DNA of 14,680 bases, from assembly GCA_943356395.1 (NCBI GenBank), contig CALRFC010000015.1, positions 1 through 14,680 on the forward strand, given 5' to 3'. A model generated the notes under the pieces. That model was given only the letters and a program-made list of their open reading frames with translations. It made no database searches and was not told where the DNA came from. Origin of the DNA: Candidatus Nomurabacteria bacterium (GTDB lineage Bacteria > Patescibacteriota > Minisyncoccia > Phycocordibacterales > UBA9973). Position numbers and translations under genes: made by a program. Below are positions 11,538 through 14,680 of the stretch, in pieces; the first letter of the stretch is position 1; each line of letters starts with the position of its first letter.

Positions 11538-12779
11538 TTAGCGCCACGATGTGCTTTTTCGGAATACCGTGTTGTAGCACGCCTTGACGATCCACGCCGG
11601 CGCGATGAAGGAATAGATGACGAGGAAATATACGATGTCGAAAGAAAATTTCGGTCGCTTGCCGATGAGCCGCTTTCCGGCGTAGAGCGTGACCGCGACG
11701 ACAGCGTAGAGCATCACATTCAAGATGATGATCGACTGCGTGGACACGAAAAACCAGTCAAACGACGGCGCATGAAGCGCGGGATGGAATCCGACGGTCT
11801 TCCAATACGAAATCTTGTGCGCAAGAAAAAGTCCGACTTGATACACGATGGTCGAGAAAAGATAGAGCACGGTCAGAAGCCCGATCACGCCCGACGGAAT
11901 CGTGTAGAGCGAGAACGCGCCGTATTTTTTCTTGAGCATCACGCGCCGATAATCGATCGTGTTGTTGATGAATCCGTAGATCCAGCGCAATCGCTGGATA
12001 AAAAGTTTTTTTATGGTGTTCGGCGAAACGGTGTACACATACGCGCTGTGGCTATGCGCAAACTTCAGATGATTCGCCTGCATGCGGTATGCGATTTCCA
12101 TGTCTTCGGTCTTGTGCGCGTCGCGAAATCCGCCGAGCGTCGCAAAAATTTCTCTACGATAGAAAGAAAAGGGGCCTGGTGTGACATGGATCCCGCCAAT
12201 CATGCCGAGGACTTTTTTCACGAAGACGCCGAGATGATATTCCACTCTCTGCGCGAGCTCGACGATATTTTTCGGATTGGAAACCATGACGGAGGGCGCG
12301 ACCGCCATCACGGACGGATCGCTGAAATAGGTGCTGATCCGCATGAGCGCATCGGGATCGACGAACGAATCCGCATCAAGACAACCAACAAGATCAGTCG
12401 TCGCTTTCTCGATCCCGAGATTGAGCGCCGTGTGCTTGCCGCCGTTCTCTTTCCGGAAAAGAAGCATGTTCGGATTATTTTTCCACTCCTGCATGATCGA
12501 CCATGTCTTGTCGGTCGAGCCGTCGTCGACGAGCATGATCTTGAGCTTGTCTTTCGGATAACGGAGTGCGAGGAGCGATCCGACGGTTTTTCGGAGAGTC
12601 TTTTCTTCGTTCCAGCACGGAACAACGACCGTTGCCGACGGCAGGATCTTGGCATGCTTCAATTCGCCGTCCTTCCTGATCTGTCCGCGATTCTTCAGGA
12701 ACGAAATCAGCAAAAAGACCTGCGTGTACAGGGCGAGAAATGTGATGATGTAGAGAAAAAAATTCGCCGGAATGGACAT
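11538..12779 (-). CDS. Membrane family 2 glycosyltransferase (processive-synthase type)
   Basis: A 413-residue membrane enzyme adding sugars from a nucleotide donor to a glycan at the cytoplasmic face. An N-terminal helix (8-28) precedes the GT-A domain: VVVPCWNEE (51-59), VDDGSTD (84-90), LDADS with the DxD metal site (134-138), TED (224-226) as the catalytic-base motif, and QRLRW (262-266), the Q/RxxRW motif of processive synthases such as the cellulose, hyaluronan and poly-GlcNAc enzymes. Three to four membrane helices follow (about 290-318, 338-362, 375-398). The product is unknown. The predicted promoter at 12795-12822 gives a leader of about 9 nt. It forms an operon with the thioredoxin-like gene. 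It may work with the sugar transferase at 1-1136, but the two are far apart. Confidence 0.93.
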   Translation of the reverse strand: MSIPANFFLYIITFLALYTQVFLLISFLKNRGQIRKDGELKHAKILPSATVVVPCWNEEKTLRKTVGSLLALRYPKDKLKIMLVDDGSTDKTWSIMQEWKNNPNMLLFRKENGGKHTALNLGIEKATTDLVGCLDADSFVDPDALMRISTYFSDPSVMAVAPSVMVSNPKNIVELAQRVEYHLGVFVKKVLGMIGGIHVTPGPFSFYRREIFATLGGFRDAHKTEDMEIAYRMQANHLKFAHSHSAYVYTVSPNTIKKLFIQRLRWIYGFINNTIDYRRVMLKKKYGAFSLYTIPSGVIGLLTVLYLFSTIVYQVGLFLAHKISYWKTVGFHPALHAPSFDWFFVSTQSIIILNVMLYAVVAVTLYAGKRLIGKRPKFSFDIVYFLVIYSFIAPAWIVKACYNTVFRKSTSWR

Positions 12780-12794
12780 GATCGTGAGATGCCC

Positions 12795-12822
12795 ATTGTA
12801 GCAAAAAATCGAGAAAAAGCAA
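12795..12822 (-). promoter_or_regulatory. Extended -10 promoter of the glycosyltransferase operon
   Basis: TTGCTT (12822-12817), 16 bp, TACAAT (12800-12795), preceded by TGC (TGnTACAAT) on the minus strand. The start would be near 12788 and the ATG is at 12779. Confidence 0.65.
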
Positions 12823-12848
12823 TGGAAGAAATATGGAACTATGAGAGC

Positions 12849-12971
12849 ATAAAATCACAAGTACCAAATAGCAAACAATATCTAAATCCAATAATAAAAC
12901 ATAGATCATAGACCATTCGTTTTTTGATGGTTTATTTTCTATGTTCCATGATTCATGTTTTATGTTTTATG
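12849..12971. repeat. Family C 7-nt arrays (two, in opposite orientation)
   Basis: The left array (12849-12914) reads in 7-nt steps AAATCAC, AAGTACC, AAATAGC, AAACAAT, ATCTAAA, then AACATAG, ATCATAG, ACC in a shifted phase. The right array (12937-12971) reads TTCTATG, TTCCATG, ATTCATG, TTTTATG, TTTTATG, the complement-type unit. They are separated by 22 nt and fill the spacer between the divergent glycosyltransferase and DsbA-like genes. The right array runs directly up to the -10 region of the latter. Confidence 0.7.
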
Positions 12972-12981
12972 TTACGCGTTA

Positions 12982-12990
12982 TGCTATACT
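12982..12990 (+). promoter_or_regulatory. Extended -10 promoter of the DsbA-like gene
   Basis: TGCTATACT matches TGnTATACT. The -35 position (ATGTTT, 12962-12967) falls within the family C array and is poor. Predicted leader is about 21 nt. Confidence 0.6.
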
Positions 12991-13017
12991 CAATATTATT
13001 CCTAACATCTGAAATCT

Positions 13018-13743
13018 ATGGACCAAACTACACCGCCGATCGAAAGCGGACCGGCACAGCCGAAAATGCCGGCGTCTTCGGCGATCATCGTCGCCGGAAT
13101 CATCATCGCGGTCGCGATCTTGATGACGCACGGAAAATCTACGATCCCCGTTGATGGCATTCCTCAAAAACATGTACAAGCGATAAACATAAAGAGCGTG
13201 AGAATAGAAAATGAACCCTTCGTCGGCAATCCGAATGCGCCCGTCACCGTCGCGCTCTGGTACGATTATCAATGCCCGTTTTGCAAAAAATTGGACAGCG
13301 AAGTCGTGAGCCAGATGTACACCGACTATATCCAGACCGGCAAAGTGAAGCTCGTGTACAAAGATTTTCAATTCTTGGGACCGGATTCGCAGACGGCCGG
13401 ACTCGCTTCGCGCGCCGTGTGGGAAATCGCGCCGGATAAATTTTATCAATGGAACACGATCATGTTTGACCAGCAGGACGCAGAAAATTCCGGCTGGGGC
13501 GCACGAGCGGATATTTTGGCAATCGTTCGCACTGTGGGCGTCGACGACGCGAAAGTGACCGCGCTCATGAATTCCAAAGCCAAAGAATATCAGGAAGCTA
13601 TGGACGCCGACCGCGAAGAAGCCGCATCGTTCGGTATCAGCGGAACGCCGGCGCTCATCATCGGGACGCACATGATACCCGGCGCAGAATCATACAAGAA
13701 TGTCAAAGCGCAAATCGAAGCGGAATTGGCAAAAGGGAAATAA
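13018..13743 (+). CDS. Membrane-anchored DsbA-like thiol oxidoreductase
   Basis: A 241-residue protein with a Pro-rich cytoplasmic start (1-18), a membrane helix (19-36) and an extracytoplasmic thioredoxin-fold domain of the DsbA/DsbG (thioredoxin_4) type. VALWYDYQCPFCKKL (78-92) carries the redox pair C86-P-F-C89, and FGISGTPALIIG holds the cis-Pro at residue 211 after a helical insertion. It would form or rearrange disulfides in exported proteins. In many bacteria such proteins are re-oxidised by VKOR or DsbB; neither is in the window. The ATG at 13018 is 28 nt after an extended -10 box and has no Shine-Dalgarno sequence. It is transcribed alone, ending at the terminator at 13791. Family C arrays lie on both sides. 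Confidence 0.92.
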   Translation: MDQTTPPIESGPAQPKMPASSAIIVAGIIIAVAILMTHGKSTIPVDGIPQKHVQAINIKSVRIENEPFVGNPNAPVTVALWYDYQCPFCKKLDSEVVSQMYTDYIQTGKVKLVYKDFQFLGPDSQTAGLASRAVWEIAPDKFYQWNTIMFDQQDAENSGWGARADILAIVRTVGVDDAKVTALMNSKAKEYQEAMDADREEAASFGISGTPALIIGTHMIPGAESYKNVKAQIEAELAKGK

Positions 13744-13785
13744 AACATAAATCTAAAACATAAATCATAGAACATAGATCACAAT
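13743..13785 (+). repeat. Family C 7-nt array downstream of the DsbA-like gene
   Basis: Units AACATAA, ATCTAAA, ACATAAA, TCATAGA, ACATAGA, TCACAAT follow each other without gaps from just after the stop codon. It shares ACATAAATCATAGAACATAG with the array at 14315-14342, where it appears inverted. Confidence 0.75.
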
Positions 13786-13790
13786 TAAAA

Positions 13791-13816
13791 AAACCGCTCC
13801 GATAAGGGGCGGTTTT
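13791..13816. terminator. Bidirectional intrinsic terminator
   Basis: AAACCGCTCC pairs with GGGGCGGTTT (one G-U) around a 5-nt loop. TTTT follows on the plus strand and a run of seven T on the minus strand. It serves the convergent DsbA-like gene and the 13834 gene. Confidence 0.88.
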
Positions 13817-13833
13817 GCAATCAAAATTATTTC

Positions 13834-14214
13834 TTACTCAAACGATTTTTCTTTTACCAAAAGAATATGTGAACCTTCGGAAAATTTGAGCGAATCAACA
13901 GGAATGCCGATTGAAATGATTTCTTTTTTCGCTTCCGGATCAGTTATCTTTTTCAGGCAAGGATTACCGCAGTATGGCTTCGGACCAATACTTCCGAGCG
14001 CCAATAAATCTGCTTTCCAGTAATTGTATCGTTTAGAAAATTTAACCAAGTGTTCTTCCGTGGCAAATTCCCAGCCAGTAGGCAATTCGGATTCAATTTC
14101 TTTTTTCGTAAGACTTTTTTGTGTTATTGCAAAAGAAAACTTTAAAATGCGGTTTGCTCCGATTTTTAAAGTTCTCTCCATTCCATTTGGCAGGTATTCA
14201 ATTTTTAAATTCAT
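13834..14214 (-). CDS. AT-rich hypothetical protein with a PYCGNPC motif
   Basis: No family recognised. The protein has 126 residues and no membrane segment. A cluster PYCGNPC (two Cys four apart) sits about two thirds along, which could be a metal or redox site, but two Cys alone are weak evidence. I chose the ATG at 14214. An upstream TTG at 14259 is the -35 box of its promoter, and the transcript would start near 14224, giving a leader of about 10 nt without a Shine-Dalgarno sequence. The gene has its own promoter and terminator, is much more AT-rich than the sigma factor and DsbA-like genes, and is framed by family C arrays in opposite orientation. Confidence 0.7.
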   Translation of the reverse strand: MNLKIEYLPNGMERTLKIGANRILKFSFAITQKSLTKKEIESELPTGWEFATEEHLVKFSKRYNYWKADLLALGSIGPKPYCGNPCLKKITDPEAKKEIISIGIPVDSLKFSEGSHILLVKEKSFE

Positions 14215-14230
14215 ATGATATTTTTTCTTT

Positions 14231-14259
14231 ATAGTATCATATATTAATAAAGAAGTCAA
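14231..14259 (-). promoter_or_regulatory. Sigma-70 promoter of the 13834 gene; decides the start codon
   Basis: TTGACT (14259-14254), 17 bp, TACTAT (14236-14231) on the minus strand. It excludes the in-frame TTG at 14259 as a start. Confidence 0.65.
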
Positions 14260-14273
14260 TGATTATTCTTTTA

Positions 14274-14310
14274 TCCAAAAATACCCTTATAAATCAAGGG
14301 TATTTTTGGA
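14274..14310 (-). terminator. Long hairpin terminator behind the sigma factor gene
   Basis: TCCAAAAATACCCTT and AAGGGTATTTTTGGA form a perfect 15-bp stem around a 7-nt loop. The core AAGGGTATTTTT resembles an intrinsic terminator on either strand; by position it ends the sigma factor transcript. Confidence 0.75.
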
Positions 14311-14314
14311 TATG

Positions 14315-14342
14315 GTCTATGTTCTATGATTTATGTTCTATA
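14315..14342 (-). repeat. Family C 7-nt array, inverted copy
   Basis: On the plus strand GTCTATG, TTCTATG, ATTTATG, TTCTATA, four gapless units. Its reverse complement matches the array at 13743-13785. It lies between the sigma factor stop and its terminator. Confidence 0.75.
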
Positions 14343-14348
14343 TTATTC

Positions 14349-14680
14349 CTAATCAAAATAGTTCTTTAAGCGTAGAATTTCTTCGTTGTTGCGCAGTTTC
14401 TCATGCACTTTCGCCTCAATTTGGCGGATGCGCTCGCGCGTGACGCCGAATTCCTGTCCGACTTCTTCGAGCGTGTGCTGGACGCCGTCGTTGATGCCGT
14501 AGCGCATTTCCAAGATCCTGCGCTCTTTCGGCGAGAGCTCGAAAAGTACGCCGCGGATCTGGTCGGAAAGAATCCGGCGCGACGCGTCCTGATCGGGACG
14601 CAGGATCTTGTCGTCGGCGATGAATTCTCCGCGCGTGGATTTGTCTTCGTCTTCCCCGATCGGCTGTTCGAGCGAAACGG
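14349..14680 (-). CDS. rpoD: Primary-type sigma-70 factor, C-terminal part (region 4), 5' end outside window
   Basis: The 110 codons seen encode the end of a sigma-70 family protein. Region 4 is complete: LSPKERRILEMRYG (region 4.1, -10-proximal helix) and HTLEEVGQEFGVTRERIRQI (region 4.2, the helix-turn-helix that reads the -35 box), ending EAKVHEKLRNNEEILRLKNYFD. The ERRILEMRYG and VTRERIRQIE wording is that of RpoD/SigA group factors. The acidic stretch EQPIGEDED before it fits the 3.2-4 linker. The TTGACA/TTGACT boxes found in this window agree with such a factor. The family is certain; primary rather than alternative status is likely but needs the missing regions 1-3. Confidence 0.9.
   Translation of the reverse strand, partial: VSLEQPIGEDEDKSTRGEFIADDKILRPDQDASRRILSDQIRGVLFELSPKERRILEMRYGINDGVQHTLEEVGQEFGVTRERIRQIEAKVHEKLRNNEEILRLKNYFD

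Noticed and set aside
10821..12911. A 696-codon open frame on the plus strand
   Set aside because: It is antisense to the glycosyltransferase and thioredoxin-like genes, both with full family motifs and promoters. Its product is a motif-free Arg/Glu/Asp-rich sequence, typical of the shadow of GC-biased codons.
12849..14342. CRISPR array
   Set aside because: The repeats are 7 nt, gapless and degenerate, without spacers of constant length and without cas genes.

Overview
The window is gene-dense bacterial chromosome, most likely from a Candidate Phyla Radiation (Patescibacteria, Parcubacteria-like) genome. This is inference. It rests on a proline-tRNA ligase of only about 420 residues that lacks the usual editing insertion, an almost complete absence of Shine-Dalgarno sequences, promoters placed only about 6-20 nt upstream of start codons, a tRNA without an encoded CCA end, and spacers filled with short-period degenerate repeats. 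No rRNA, CRISPR array, transposase or phage gene is visible.

Layout. 1-1136 (-) is the 5' part of a membrane sugar-phosphate transferase that starts an exopolysaccharide or glycan. 1236-1757 (-) has no credible protein gene but shows a promoter, a closing 5'/3' helix, several hairpins, a pseudoknot and an intrinsic terminator. I read it as a roughly 515-nt structured RNA of unknown family. 1862-3085 (-) is tgt. 3232-3549 (+) is a small AT-rich membrane-anchored protein with its own promoter and terminator. 3791-6997 (-) is mreC, mreB and proS. 7191-7733 (-) is a GNAT acetyltransferase. 8050-10715 (+) is rpsB, tsf, a small membrane protein, tRNA-Thr(UGU) and an AT-rich class I glutamine amidotransferase. 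10830-12779 (-) is a family 2 glycosyltransferase followed by a membrane-anchored thioredoxin-like protein. 13018-13743 (+) is a membrane-anchored DsbA-like thiol oxidoreductase. 13834-14214 (-) is an AT-rich unknown gene. 14349-14680 (-) is the C-terminal end of a primary-type sigma-70 factor.

How the genes fit together. Translation (rpsB, tsf, tRNA-Thr, proS, tgt) and transcription (sigma factor) sit beside cell-shape genes (mreB, mreC) and envelope functions: a polyprenyl-phosphate sugar transferase, a processive-type glycosyltransferase and two membrane-tethered CxxC proteins. Four AT-rich single-gene units (3232, 7191, 10179 and 13834 regions) sit between the housekeeping genes. Three have their own promoter and terminator. 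The fourth directly follows a tRNA gene and is bracketed by tRNA-derived repeats.

The spacers are the most unusual part. Family A is a roughly 100-bp inverted repeat with an internal 9-nt period, filling operon spacers before mreB and tsf, with a single arm before tgt. Families B and C are degenerate arrays with a strict 7-nt period. B comes with GC-rich palindromes upstream of rpsB and downstream of mreC. C surrounds the DsbA-like gene and the unknown gene at 13834. A fifth 7-nt array lies inside the tgt coding sequence. Region 6998-7190, between proS and the acetyltransferase, holds only the terminator at 7154-7179; I see nothing else in it.
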